From Phaeosaccion multiseriatum (lineage: Eukaryota; Ochrophyta, other classes): a stretch of DNA of 26,674 nt. Location of the stretch: NCBI GenBank assembly GCA_965112735.1, contig CBCOSG010000006.1, forward strand, positions 1 to 26,674, read 5' to 3'. Positions 7,932-16,788 of the stretch are shown here, one piece after another. Numbering within the stretch: position 1 is the stretch's first letter; the number at the start of each line of letters is the position of its first letter. Made by a program: the position numbers and the translations under genes. The notes under the pieces are model-generated. The model was given only the letters and a program-made list of their open reading frames with translations, was not told the DNA's origin and searched no databases.

Positions 7932-8855
7932 CTATAAAACCCAACCGTAACTATGTAATCCTTGTCCTAAAAAATTTACTCCTAGGTAACATACCCAAAC
8001 TACAAAAAAACCTAAAGCAGCCAATGCTGCAGGGGCTTCTCCAGTCCATCCTTTAATAATTCGAGCGTGTAAATACGCAGCAAAAATTAACCATGTGATT
8101 AAAGCCCAAGTTTCTTTTGGATCCCAACTCCAATATGAACCCCAAGCCTCGTTAGCCCAAACCGCTCCTGCAATAATGCCTATAGTTAGGCATGGAAAAC
8201 CAAAACTGATAATACGGTAACTTAAACTATCTAAATTAGTTAATAATTTCTTTTTAGAAGAATGCTCAGTAAAAGTAGAGGTTAAATACACTTCCGTAGC
8301 TTGAAGTAAATTAGATTTTTTTAATGGAATTAATTTTACAGATTTTCTATTTAATTTCTTATTCCGTAAAATTAAAAATAAAATCGATAACAAAGAACCA
8401 GTTATTAATGTTCCGTAACTTAACATCATTAAACTAACATGCATCATTAACCAATTTGATTGGAGTGCTGGGACTAAAGGGCTAGCTTTTTGCAGCTCTA
8501 ATGGTAATGTAAAACTAGCAAAAGTATTAATTAATAATACAACGGGAAGAATAATTGCTCCAATTATTTTATTTTGAGCATTTTTCTCTAATACTATTTG
8601 TAAAAACAATAAAATACATGATAAAAATATTAATGATTCATAAAGATTACTTAGGGGAAAATATCCATGAAGAACCCAACGACTTCCCAAAAAAATTGAT
8701 AAAATGAGTGCAGCAATTTTTGAAGTAATATTTCCTAATCGGTATAGAGAATGAAAATTAGAAAAAACTAAATGAATCCAGTAAGATAACATTGCAGAGA
8801 ATAAACAAACGAAGCTTATATTTATAAATAAATTTTGGTAATTATCGAATAACAT
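7932..8855 (-). CDS. ccsA: Cytochrome c biogenesis protein CcsA, IR copy A
   Basis: CcsA (307 residues) is the multi-pass thylakoid heme-handling subunit of system II cytochrome c maturation, working with Ccs1 to attach heme to cytochromes f and c6. The WWD signature is clear near 238-250 (WGSYWSWDPKETW). Candidate heme-ligand histidines are H63, H139 and H263. Hydrophobic helices occur throughout, and the terminus GQGLHSYGW is family-typical. The partner gene ccs1 is in the single-copy region nearby. It is divergent from the 42-aa ORF across a 10-bp inverted repeat. Confidence 0.97.
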   Translation of the reverse strand: MLFDNYQNLFINISFVCLFSAMLSYWIHLVFSNFHSLYRLGNITSKIAALILSIFLGSRWVLHGYFPLSNLYESLIFLSCILLFLQIVLEKNAQNKIIGAIILPVVLLINTFASFTLPLELQKASPLVPALQSNWLMMHVSLMMLSYGTLITGSLLSILFLILRNKKLNRKSVKLIPLKKSNLLQATEVYLTSTFTEHSSKKKLLTNLDSLSYRIISFGFPCLTIGIIAGAVWANEAWGSYWSWDPKETWALITWLIFAAYLHARIIKGWTGEAPAALAALGFFVVWVCYLGVNFLGQGLHSYGWVL

Positions 8856-8871
8856 ATGTACAAATTTTATT

Positions 8872-8918
8872 AATTACTATATTCTATATTATATCATATA
8901 ATGTACACTATAGTAATT
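8872..8918. promoter_or_regulatory. Inverted repeat in the ccsA / 42-aa ORF divergent spacer, IR copy A
   Basis: AATTACTATA (8872-8881) and TATAGTAATT (8909-8918) are perfect inverted copies 27 bases apart, with TTATATCATATAA between them. The whole spacer is only 79 bases and must contain both divergent promoters. It may be a bidirectional promoter or a protein-binding site. Mirrored at 13250-13296. Confidence 0.4.
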
Positions 8919-8934
8919 AGTAGAAAAAAATAAT

Positions 8935-9063
8935 ATGTCTTACGAAAATAAAAAACTAATTACAATATTGCAACAAGGGTTAAAAATTCGAGAAAATATA
9001 AAATATAATTATTACCTGATCACTGCAAACGGAGGACTGGGACGAATAATTTATAAAGAATAA
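8935..9063 (+). CDS. Hypothetical 42-aa ORF, IR copy A
   Basis: The frame begins MSYENKKLITILQQGLKIRE and ends NGGLGRIIYKE before TAA 9061-9063. It is soluble-looking with no membrane segment. The amphipathic first half and a Gly-rich end give it a protein-like appearance. It stands alone between ccsA and rpl21. I do not recognise a family. The 267 bases that follow, up to rpl21, are AT-rich and show no gene. Confidence 0.45.
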   Translation: MSYENKKLITILQQGLKIRENIKYNYYLITANGGLGRIIYKE

Positions 9064-9330
9064 AAAAAACTGTATCGAATTAAATACATTCTGTATAATC
9101 AGTCAAATTTAATAGCTTTTGGGAAGTTCTACTTAATAAGTTTAAATTGAGCTGGATCTAAACAACAAACTTATCAATATGTTTTAAATAAAAAGGAAAG
9201 GTAAGAGAAAATGAAAAGACTTTGTGATTAGACAAATAAACTCACTTTATAATTTAAACTATGGACAATATAAGGCTTTTAGTATTATTATATATAGGGG
9301 AATTTTAGATTTATCAACAGAGTTTTTCTT

Positions 9331-9645
9331 ATGAAATATGCTATCATTGAAGCTAGTGGGAAACAATTTTGGGCCGAATCTGGTAGGTTTATTGAATTAA
9401 ACCACATACAACAAGAATCTGGAACCCAACTTTTATTTAACCGAATTTTATTTGCCCGAAATCACGACTCTGTATTTATTGGACAGCCTTATCTAGAGAA
9501 AATAAAAATAGAAGCAGTGGTAGATAGCAATATTTTAGGTCCAAAAATTATGGTTTATAAAATGAAACCGAAAAAAAAATACAGAAAAAAAATTGGTTAT
9601 CGTCAAAAATTAACACGAATATTTATTGAAACAATTATATATTAA
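9331..9645 (+). CDS. rpl21: 50S ribosomal protein L21, IR copy A
   Basis: This 104-residue protein starts [14 protein letters not shown], contains NRILF and ends in the basic [21 protein letters not shown] pattern typical of L21. It is a component of the large plastid ribosomal subunit. This copy is followed 11 bases later by rpl34 across the repeat boundary, while the other copy is followed by rpl27, the conserved bacterial arrangement. Confidence 0.97.
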   Translation: MKYAIIEASGKQFWAESGRFIELNHIQQESGTQLLFNRILFARNHDSVFIGQPYLEKIKIEAVVDSNILGPKIMVYKMKPKKKYRKKIGYRQKLTRIFIETIIY

Positions 9646-9656
9646 AAAAAAACAAT

Positions 9657-9812
9657 ATGGCACAAAGGACTTTAGGTGGAACAAAATTGAAAGCAATAAA
9701 AGTTTCAGGTTTCCGTGCAAAAATGGGAACAAAAACCGGCAAAAATATAATTAAGAAACGTCGGCAAAAAAATAGAAAAAAATTAACTATAAGTCAAAGA
9801 AATAAAGGTTAA
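9657..9812 (+). CDS. rpl34: 50S ribosomal protein L34
   Basis: This 51-residue, strongly basic protein reads MAQRTLGGTKLKAIKVSGFR, then AKMGTKTGKNIIKKRRQKNR and a short tail. The T.GT..K.....GFR.RM.T..G...I..RR pattern is the L34 signature. The first eight coding bases belong to the inverted repeat and are identical to the start of rpl27. The 11-base gap after rpl21 suggests cotranscription, with ccs1 following 64 bases later. Confidence 0.95.
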   Translation: MAQRTLGGTKLKAIKVSGFRAKMGTKTGKNIIKKRRQKNRKKLTISQRNKG

Positions 9813-9876
9813 AAAATTAACCTCTTTTAAAATGTTTAATTTTATAAATTATATAACTTTACTTAGCGTTAATATT

Positions 9877-11125
9877 ATGTTAAAAAAATTTCTGAAAAAT
9901 TTTGCCAACTTACAATTAGCTATTTTTTTATTATTATTAATTGCTTTATTTAGTGCATTGGGATCAATTATTGAACAAGAAAAAAGTTTAGACTTTTATC
10001 AAGAAATATACTCTAAAAATATATTTTTTTTCAATTTAAAATTCTATCAATTGGTAATTTATTTTGGATTAAACCATATATACAACACTCTATGGTTTTT
10101 TTTGTTGTTAGTTATATTTGGACTATGTTTAATAAGTTGTACTTTTTTACAACAATTACCAACTTTAAAATTTGCTCGTAGATATTATTTTTATAAAAAA
10201 GCTGTTCAATTTAAGAAACTTTATTATTATTCTGATAATTATTCTAAAAATTTGAATTTAATAATTAAAAAATTTAATGATTTTCAGTATTCTATATTTC
10301 AACAATCTCTAACAGTGTATGCTTATAAGGGACTGATTGGGCGTATTGGTCCGATTATAGTTCATCTAAGTATTATTTGTATTTTAGGGGGTAGTATTAT
10401 CGGTAGTATTAATGGATTTAATGCACAGGAATTTATACCAAAAACTGAAATTTTTCATACTCAAAATATTACTAAACTAGGTAATTCAGCATATATTCAA
10501 CAACAAGCATTTCGTATAAATGACTTTTGGGTATCTTATAGTAAAGAAAAAAATCCGGCAATTTTATTCTAATATTTCTTTATTAGCAGGAAAAGGTAAA
10601 GAAAATGGATTTCAAACACTATCTGTTAATAAACCATTAGTTTCTAATGGTTTAACTGTTTATCAAACAGATTGGGGGGTGACCGGCATTAGAATCAAAA
10701 CTATTAAAAATAAGGGGATTCTACAATTGCCAGTCGGTCGAAACTTACAGGATCAAAAATTTTGGTTAAGTTGGTTACCACCCACCAAAAATACTTTACA
10801 AAAAGGAATTTTTTTTATAGTAAATTCTGACGAGATTCAGATCTATACTGAGACTGGAAATTTTATATCTAATATAAATATCAATGACAATATCTTCTTC
10901 AATAATTTAGATTCATTACAACTAATGGATATTATTTTATCAACTGGGCTGCAAATTAAGTGTGACCCAGGAATAACTGTTATTTATACTGGATTTTTAT
11001 TTTTGATTATTAGCAGTTTATTAAGTTATATTTCTTTTTCTGAATTATGGCTTTTAGAAAGTTCAAATGGATTGTTTTATGGGGGAAAACTAATAGAGCA
11101 AAAATCAAATTTGAAGTTGAAATGA
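9877..11125 (+). CDS. ccs1: Cytochrome c biogenesis protein Ccs1, frame broken at an A7 run
   Basis: Ccs1 (CcsB/ResB family) works with CcsA in system II heme attachment. The N-terminal part starts MLKKFLKNFANLQLAIFLLL with helices near residues 12-30 and 65-90, then a lumenal domain. After FRINDFWVSYSKEK the frame shifts at a run of seven A bases (10547-10553). The rest (RQFYSNISLL...VYQTDWG...) is in the +1 frame up to the stop at 11123-11125, with a final membrane helix. The family pattern DFW...(R/K)QFYS..S..YQTDWG continues across the break. I chose ATG 9877 over 9832 because it matches the family start. It may be a sequencing error, slippage or a real lesion. Confidence 0.9.
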
Positions 11126-11161
11126 GAAAAATCAAAAATAGTTATTCTTAATCAGATAAAC

Positions 11162-11192
11162 CTTTCAAATAAAATTTTAATTTATTTGAAAG
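11162..11192. terminator. Bidirectional hairpin between ccs1 and tic20
   Basis: CTTTCAAATAAA (11162-11173) pairs perfectly with TTTATTTGAAAG (11181-11192) around a 7-base loop. It sits in the 90-base gap between two convergent genes and probably ends or stabilises both mRNAs. Confidence 0.7.
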
Positions 11193-11215
11193 TCGTATTA
11201 AATAATAAATATTTA

Positions 11216-12253
11216 CTACCTTCTATCCCACCATTTAAAATCGTCTTCCCATTTATCATCACGACCAAGATGTATTTCAATATTATCCCTTAAAAAGGGT
11301 TGGCCTACATATGTTCCTGTTAAAGCATGAAAAACTCCAGGCCCAATATACCATAATAAAACGCCCATACCTACTACACTAAAACTTATAAGTTTATTAA
11401 TATCACCAAGATTCTCATAATAGCGGAAATTGGGTAAAATTATTGGTAAAACAAGATGAAAGAAATTACTAATAAATAATCCGTACATAAAATGATATCG
11501 GATTAGTCGAGATTCTGGGAATTTCTTTCTTATAAATGCACCATAAATTATAAATAGGTAAAAAGTACCAGCATAACCACCTGTCATTTGGTACCACTCT
11601 AAACAAGTTTTTATAAAAGGTGGAAACAAGAATTGAAGATAACCTAATTGGGGTGTCATCATATAATGAAAAGCATCACATCCTTCTATGAAGGGAAATA
11701 AATACCCCAAAGGTGCGATAAGTCTATCTGTTACTTGTTTGATAATTGGTTTACCTATATATTTTTTATAATAATTATAATAAAAAGCTTTCCATTTAAT
11801 AGACCAATCTCCATAATAATTTATATATATATATTTGCATATTAAAGCTACACTAAGAATCCCCATAATAATAGTAAAAACTTGAACCCAATTTACAATA
11901 GATACAAAATGAAGAGTTAACTTTAAAATATCTTTTACAATAAGATTTAATTTCCAAAATATACTATGTCCGGATACACTTATTTCACTTGTTCTACGAA
12001 TAAATTCTTCAGGTGTAACATCTTCATTATCTAATAAGTCTCTGAGTTGTTTTAATGATTCTGCAGGAAGTCTTATTGCTCCACTTTCAATTTTGTTATA
12101 GGTACTAGCACGTACTGAATCAAATGTATCTAGGTCCCATTTTTTAAGATTATTAGATGCACTTTCTGGTATTATAAGATTTAGTTTAGGCTCATAGATG
12201 TTGTCAGGATACAACTTTTCTATGGTATTATTTTCAGTATTATTTTCTATCAT
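11216..12253 (-). CDS. tic20: Tic20/Ycf60 inner-envelope translocon protein with long N-terminal extension
   Basis: The C-terminal ~150 residues match Tic20: FIEGCDAFHYMM near 188-199, LQFLFPPFIK near 206-215, three membrane segments (about 225-242, 255-276, 290-312) and the end PGVFHALTGTYVGQPFLRDNIEIHLG. Tic20 is part of the protein-conducting channel of the plastid inner envelope. At 345 residues it is well over the roughly 200-260 I expect for plastid-encoded Ycf60. The first ~175 residues add an acidic soluble part (ESLKQLRDLLDNEDVTPEEF) and an extra membrane helix near 122-145. It lies 12 bases after rpl27 and is probably cotranscribed with it. Confidence 0.88.
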   Translation of the reverse strand: MIENNTENNTIEKLYPDNIYEPKLNLIIPESASNNLKKWDLDTFDSVRASTYNKIESGAIRLPAESLKQLRDLLDNEDVTPEEFIRRTSEISVSGHSIFWKLNLIVKDILKLTLHFVSIVNWVQVFTIIMGILSVALICKYIYINYYGDWSIKWKAFYYNYYKKYIGKPIIKQVTDRLIAPLGYLFPFIEGCDAFHYMMTPQLGYLQFLFPPFIKTCLEWYQMTGGYAGTFYLFIIYGAFIRKKFPESRLIRYHFMYGLFISNFFHLVLPIILPNFRYYENLGDINKLISFSVVGMGVLLWYIGPGVFHALTGTYVGQPFLRDNIEIHLGRDDKWEDDFKWWDRR

Positions 12254-12265
12254 AAAAGTTTAAAT

Positions 12266-12511
12266 TTATAAAATATAGATTAAAGTTTTTGTTTTTGTTT
12301 TTCGGTACATCGTTACACCTGCTTTTAAAGCATATAATGTAAAATCTTTGCCAACACCAATATTTTGGCCAGGTTTAATAGTTAAACCTCTTTGTCTTAC
12401 TAAAATATTCCCAATTTTTACTTTATGGTTTTGGTAACATTTTACCCCTAAACGTTTAGATTTTGAATCACGGCCGTTTTTTGTACTACCGGCTCCTTTT
12501 TTATGTGCCAT
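12266..12511 (-). CDS. rpl27: 50S ribosomal protein L27
   Basis: This 81-residue protein begins [20 protein letters not shown], the L27 signature with its flexible N-terminal arm reaching toward the peptidyl transferase centre, followed by [12 protein letters not shown] and GKDFTLYAL. The first eight bases lie in inverted repeat copy B. It follows rpl21 by 11 bases in the conserved bacterial rpl21-rpl27 order and precedes tic20. Confidence 0.97.
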   Translation of the reverse strand: MAHKKGAGSTKNGRDSKSKRLGVKCYQNHKVKIGNILVRQRGLTIKPGQNIGVGKDFTLYALKAGVTMYRKTKTKTLIYIL

Positions 12512-12522
12512 ATTGTTTTTTT

Positions 12523-12837
12523 TTAATATATAATTGTTTCAATAAATATTCGTGTTAATTTTTGACGATAACCAATTTTTTTTCTGTATTTTTTTTTCGG
12601 TTTCATTTTATAAACCATAATTTTTGGACCTAAAATATTGCTATCTACCACTGCTTCTATTTTTATTTTCTCTAGATAAGGCTGTCCAATAAATACAGAG
12701 TCGTGATTTCGGGCAAATAAAATTCGGTTAAATAAAAGTTGGGTTCCAGATTCTTGTTGTATGTGGTTTAATTCAATAAACCTACCAGATTCGGCCCAAA
12801 ATTGTTTCCCACTAGCTTCAATGATAGCATATTTCAT
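12523..12837 (-). CDS. rpl21: 50S ribosomal protein L21, IR copy B
   Basis: The protein is identical to the copy at 9331-9645. Here it heads rpl27 and tic20 on the minus strand, which looks like the ancestral order because rpl21-rpl27 is the usual bacterial pair. Confidence 0.97.
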   Translation of the reverse strand: MKYAIIEASGKQFWAESGRFIELNHIQQESGTQLLFNRILFARNHDSVFIGQPYLEKIKIEAVVDSNILGPKIMVYKMKPKKKYRKKIGYRQKLTRIFIETIIY

Positions 12838-13104
12838 AAGAAAAACTCTGTTGATAAATCTAAAATTCCCCTATATATAATAATACTAAAAGCCTTATAT
12901 TGTCCATAGTTTAAATTATAAAGTGAGTTTATTTGTCTAATCACAAAGTCTTTTCATTTTCTCTTACCTTTCCTTTTTATTTAAAACATATTGATAAGTT
13001 TGTTGTTTAGATCCAGCTCAATTTAAACTTATTAAGTAGAACTTCCCAAAAGCTATTAAATTTGACTGATTATACAGAATGTATTTAATTCGATACAGTT
13101 TTTT

Positions 13105-13233
13105 TTATTCTTTATAAATTATTCGTCCCAGTCCTCCGTTTGCAGTGATCAGGTAATAATTATATTTTATATTTTCTCGAATTTTTAACCCTTGTTGCAA
13201 TATTGTAATTAGTTTTTTATTTTCGTAAGACAT
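13105..13233 (-). CDS. Hypothetical 42-aa ORF, IR copy B
   Basis: Mirror of 8935-9063 with identical coding potential (MSYENKKLI...IIYKE). Presence in both arms adds no independent support, since the arms are kept identical by gene conversion. Confidence 0.45.
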   Translation of the reverse strand: MSYENKKLITILQQGLKIRENIKYNYYLITANGGLGRIIYKE

Positions 13234-13249
13234 ATTATTTTTTTCTACT

Positions 13250-13296
13250 AATTACTATAGTGTACATTATATGATATAATATAGAATATAGTAATT
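13250..13296. promoter_or_regulatory. Inverted repeat in the ccsA / 42-aa ORF spacer, IR copy B
   Basis: Mirror of 8872-8918: the same 10-bp arms AATTACTATA/TATAGTAATT between divergent genes. Confidence 0.4.
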
Positions 13297-13312
13297 AATA
13301 AAATTTGTACAT

Positions 13313-14236
13313 ATGTTATTCGATAATTACCAAAATTTATTTATAAATATAAGCTTCGTTTGTTTATTCTCTGCAATGTTATCTTACTGGATTCATTTAG
13401 TTTTTTCTAATTTTCATTCTCTATACCGATTAGGAAATATTACTTCAAAAATTGCTGCACTCATTTTATCAATTTTTTTGGGAAGTCGTTGGGTTCTTCA
13501 TGGATATTTTCCCCTAAGTAATCTTTATGAATCATTAATATTTTTATCATGTATTTTATTGTTTTTACAAATAGTATTAGAGAAAAATGCTCAAAATAAA
13601 ATAATTGGAGCAATTATTCTTCCCGTTGTATTATTAATTAATACTTTTGCTAGTTTTACATTACCATTAGAGCTGCAAAAAGCTAGCCCTTTAGTCCCAG
13701 CACTCCAATCAAATTGGTTAATGATGCATGTTAGTTTAATGATGTTAAGTTACGGAACATTAATAACTGGTTCTTTGTTATCGATTTTATTTTTAATTTT
13801 ACGGAATAAGAAATTAAATAGAAAATCTGTAAAATTAATTCCATTAAAAAAATCTAATTTACTTCAAGCTACGGAAGTGTATTTAACCTCTACTTTTACT
13901 GAGCATTCTTCTAAAAAGAAATTATTAACTAATTTAGATAGTTTAAGTTACCGTATTATCAGTTTTGGTTTTCCATGCCTAACTATAGGCATTATTGCAG
14001 GAGCGGTTTGGGCTAACGAGGCTTGGGGTTCATATTGGAGTTGGGATCCAAAAGAAACTTGGGCTTTAATCACATGGTTAATTTTTGCTGCGTATTTACA
14101 CGCTCGAATTATTAAAGGATGGACTGGAGAAGCCCCTGCAGCATTGGCTGCTTTAGGTTTTTTTGTAGTTTGGGTATGTTACCTAGGAGTAAATTTTTTA
14201 GGACAAGGATTACATAGTTACGGTTGGGTTTTATAG
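13313..14236 (+). CDS. ccsA: Cytochrome c biogenesis protein CcsA, IR copy B
   Basis: Same 307-residue protein as 7932-8855, with an intact WWD motif and heme-ligand histidine candidates. Convergent with psaC copy B. Confidence 0.97.
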   Translation: MLFDNYQNLFINISFVCLFSAMLSYWIHLVFSNFHSLYRLGNITSKIAALILSIFLGSRWVLHGYFPLSNLYESLIFLSCILLFLQIVLEKNAQNKIIGAIILPVVLLINTFASFTLPLELQKASPLVPALQSNWLMMHVSLMMLSYGTLITGSLLSILFLILRNKKLNRKSVKLIPLKKSNLLQATEVYLTSTFTEHSSKKKLLTNLDSLSYRIISFGFPCLTIGIIAGAVWANEAWGSYWSWDPKETWALITWLIFAAYLHARIIKGWTGEAPAALAALGFFVVWVCYLGVNFLGQGLHSYGWVL

Positions 14237-14259
14237 TTATAAATTAATTGATTGGAATT

Positions 14260-14280
14260 TAGCTATTATCATGATAGCTA
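14260..14280. terminator. Hairpin between psaC and ccsA, IR copy B
   Basis: Mirror of 7888-7908. Short bulged stem in the gap between the convergent genes. Confidence 0.4.
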
Positions 14281-14327
14281 TCTATTATCCTATAAAGAAA
14301 GAATGTTCTTACTTTAATGAAAAAAAT

Positions 14328-14573
14328 TTAATAAGCTAAGCCCATACTACGAGTTGTTTCTCCACCTAAATAAACTCGAATACTTAAAAAATCAGTAGGG
14401 CAAGCTGATTCACAACGCTTACAACCAACACAATCTTCTGTCCGTGGTGCAGAAGCCATTTGTGATGCTCGACAACCTTCCCATTCCACCATTTCTAAAA
14501 CATCGGTTGGACAAGCTCGAACACATTGAGTGCATCCAATACAAGTATCGTATATTTTTACACCATGTGACAT
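14328..14573 (-). CDS. psaC: Photosystem I subunit PsaC, IR copy B
   Basis: Identical to the protein of 7595-7840, with both four-cysteine motifs intact. The GGAGA ribosome binding site is preserved just before the start. Confidence 0.99.
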   Translation of the reverse strand: MSHGVKIYDTCIGCTQCVRACPTDVLEMVEWEGCRASQMASAPRTEDCVGCKRCESACPTDFLSIRVYLGGETTRSMGLAY

Positions 14574-14649
14574 TTCTTATCTCCAGAATTTATTTGAATA
14601 TAAAAGTAAAATCTTATAACTTAATATCCTAGAAGTACTATATTCTTTT

Positions 14650-15456
14650 TTAATTTAAAAAGCTACTTCCATAAATAGGAGAACTTGCTTGTGCAAAAGG
14701 TTCAGATTTAATACAACCAGCTAAATAACCCTGGTACCCAGCCTTTACTGCATTTTTCATCGCTTTTGCCATTAGAGTTGGGTTATTAGATTTGGCTATT
14801 GAAGTATTTACTAGTACCCCATCAGCACCAATCTCCATAGCTAGCGCAGCTTCACTAGGGCTTCCTATTCCAGCATCAATTATAACAGGTATACTGGCAT
14901 TTTCGATAATAATTTTAATATTTGTTAAATTTTTAATTCCTTGTCCCGAACCAATGGGTGAGCCTAAAGGCATAATAGTAGAGCAACCAATATCCTCCAA
15001 GTGTTGAGCCAACATAGGGTCAGCATTAATATACGGTAAAACTGTAAATCCTTTCTTGATTAAAAATTTTGCTGCCTTAATAGTCCCAATTGGATCAGGT
15101 AATAAATATTTAGAATCAGAAATAACTTCAAGTTTCACAAAATTATTATCCACTTGACCAATTTTTTTAGCAATCTCTCTCCCTAAAAATCCTAATCTAA
15201 TAGCTTCTTCAGCAGTTTTTGCCCCTGCAGTATTTGGAAGTAGCCATAATTTATCCCAATTTAAAGAGTTAATTAAATTTGAGTTTTTTTCTATACCTTG
15301 TAAATCAAGTCGACGAACTGCAACTGTAATAATCTCACATTTACTTTGTAAAATACTCTCTTTTGTTTCTTTTAAATCTTTATATTTTCCAGTCCCTAAC
15401 ATTAAACGTGAATCAAAAGCTTTGTTCCCAATTATTAATTTATTTGTTAAAACCAT
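14650..15456 (-). CDS. thiG: Thiazole synthase ThiG, IR copy B
   Basis: Identical 268-residue ThiG to 6712-7518, including the Schiff-base lysine of VKLEV. It lies between psaC and trnN on the minus strand. Confidence 0.97.
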   Translation of the reverse strand: MVLTNKLIIGNKAFDSRLMLGTGKYKDLKETKESILQSKCEIITVAVRRLDLQGIEKNSNLINSLNWDKLWLLPNTAGAKTAEEAIRLGFLGREIAKKIGQVDNNFVKLEVISDSKYLLPDPIGTIKAAKFLIKKGFTVLPYINADPMLAQHLEDIGCSTIMPLGSPIGSGQGIKNLTNIKIIIENASIPVIIDAGIGSPSEAALAMEIGADGVLVNTSIAKSNNPTLMAKAMKNAVKAGYQGYLAGCIKSEPFAQASSPIYGSSFLN

Positions 15457-15523
15457 GAAAATTTATTTATTAATATTTATCTAAATTCTACAACATTAAT
15501 AAATAAATTATAATTTCTATAAA

Positions 15524-15595
15524 CTCCCCAGGTAGGATTTGAACCTACGACCAATCGGTTAACAGCCGATTGCTCTACCACTGAGCTACTGAGGA
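15524..15595 (-). tRNA. trnN(guu): tRNA-Asn (GUU), IR copy B
   Basis: Mirror of 6573-6644, with the same 72-base cloverleaf and GTT anticodon. Confidence 0.96.
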
Positions 15596-15648
15596 CTATT
15601 TTTTCTATTAATAACTCTCTAACTATATAAAAAATCCTAATATATAAA

Positions 15649-15687
15649 ATTAAAGTAAATAAATTTATTATATTTATTTGCTTTAAT
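15649..15687. terminator. Hairpin upstream of trnN, IR copy B
   Basis: Mirror of 6481-6519, a 16-position stem with one mismatch. Confidence 0.45.
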
Positions 15688-16004
15688 GATTTTTTAAAAA
15701 TTGAATTTTTAAATAATGTATTAATTTACAAGACTTATTTACACAATAGTGCCGTTTAAATACACACGAGTAATGACGCCGAAAAAAGCAGACAGGATTA
15801 AACTTTGTGTAAATAGCAGAGTTCTAATTACCTGCCTAACATAATGCGAAAATGCTAACCTAGAATCTAACATAATAGATTTTTAGGTTGGGCATTGCAT
15901 AGATCCCTTATGCTCATACACCCATAGGAAATAGCCTTTAGCGATGAGATGCAGACAATTTTGCCTGGCAGGGGGATCCGCACCAGTACGCCTGAGAGTA
16001 TCTA

Positions 16005-16071
16005 GCAGAAATTTATGAAAAATATTAATTAATATAATTTAAGTTAATTAACATTTTTCATAAATTTCTGC
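16005..16071. repeat. 28-bp stem hairpin, IR copy B
   Basis: Mirror of 6097-6163. The single mismatched stem position is retained in both arms. Confidence 0.8.
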
Positions 16072-16248
16072 GAGCATATGCATAGCGGACCCAAATGTAA
16101 TTGGATTCGGATTTACAACCGAGGCTGCAATAATAGCCTCCGCTCCAATACAATGCGCCGCTAACCGTACAGGTGGTGGTGAGCAACAATCAACAACAGT
16201 GACTGTAATATTTTTTGCTAATATTACAGGACTTGTTGAATTTGTCAC
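16048..16248 (-). CDS. Hypothetical 66-aa ORF, IR copy B
   Basis: Mirror of 5920-6120. Unrecognised, and doubtful as a gene because the true start may be missing and the opposite strand is also open. Confidence 0.3.
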   Translation of the reverse strand: MTNSTSPVILAKNITVTVVDCCSPPPVRLAAHCIGAEAIIAASVVNPNPITFGSAMHMLAEIYEKC

Positions 16249-16357
16249 ATTTATTCCCGTCTGCGCAATCTTTACTGTTCTTCCAATGGGAAACAGATAA
16301 GGCAGGCCTTTTTTTACTACATGCCTCTTTCTATTATATGCAACATTGTCATAATTT

Positions 16358-16462
16358 TTAACCTCCTGTAATGAGAATTAAAAATTTTGCGAATGCGGAA
16401 TCCCGTAATGGTGAGATCCCAATTGCTATACCAATTCCTATGGCTATTAAATTTGCTGTCAT
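16358..16462 (-). CDS. Hypothetical 34-aa single-span peptide, IR copy B
   Basis: Mirror of 5706-5810. The same hydrophobic N-terminal half and Gly-Gly end. Confidence 0.45.
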   Translation of the reverse strand: MTANLIAIGIGIAIGISPLRDSAFAKFLILITGG

Positions 16463-16515
16463 AAATATCGTTTATTTTTTTATTTATGTTGATTGTAATA
16501 ATTAAAAATATGGAG

Positions 16516-16545
16516 ATTGTATCTATTTGCGTTTTTACTTATCAA
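16516..16545 (-). promoter_or_regulatory. Sigma70-type promoter, IR copy B
   Basis: Mirror of 5623-5652: TTGATA, 18 bases, TACAAT on the minus strand. Confidence 0.5.
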
Positions 16546-16788
16546 ACTTTAAAAGAAGGACTAGGTTAACCAAACTCGACTCAATTTCTAATACGTTTAA
16601 TAATACCATTCTGCATATTAGTATAAATAATATAAATCCGTACATATAAAATAAGTAAATTTACTAAATCTATGTCTTGCTTTTTTAAGTTTTATTGAGT
16701 TAGGCTCCAGAGTATAATCATTTTTTGTTTAAGCTTAAAAATAAATAAATAAGAAAAAGATAAATTAAATGGGTAAATATGATTAAAA

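Larger units (their letters stand above)
9665..12503. other. SSC: Small single-copy region (about 2.84 kb)
   Basis: This is the only sequence between the two repeat arms without a mirrored partner. It contains the bodies of rpl34, ccs1, tic20 and rpl27. The two gene pairs converge on a hairpin at 11162-11192. Both outer genes begin inside the repeat, so the region has no promoter space of its own at either edge. Confidence 0.95.
15737..16353. other. GC-richer structured island, IR copy B
   Basis: Mirror of 5815-6431 without visible length differences. Holds the 66-aa ORF (16048-16248, minus), the 28-bp hairpin (16005-16071) and the second hairpin (15851-15896). Confidence 0.5.
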
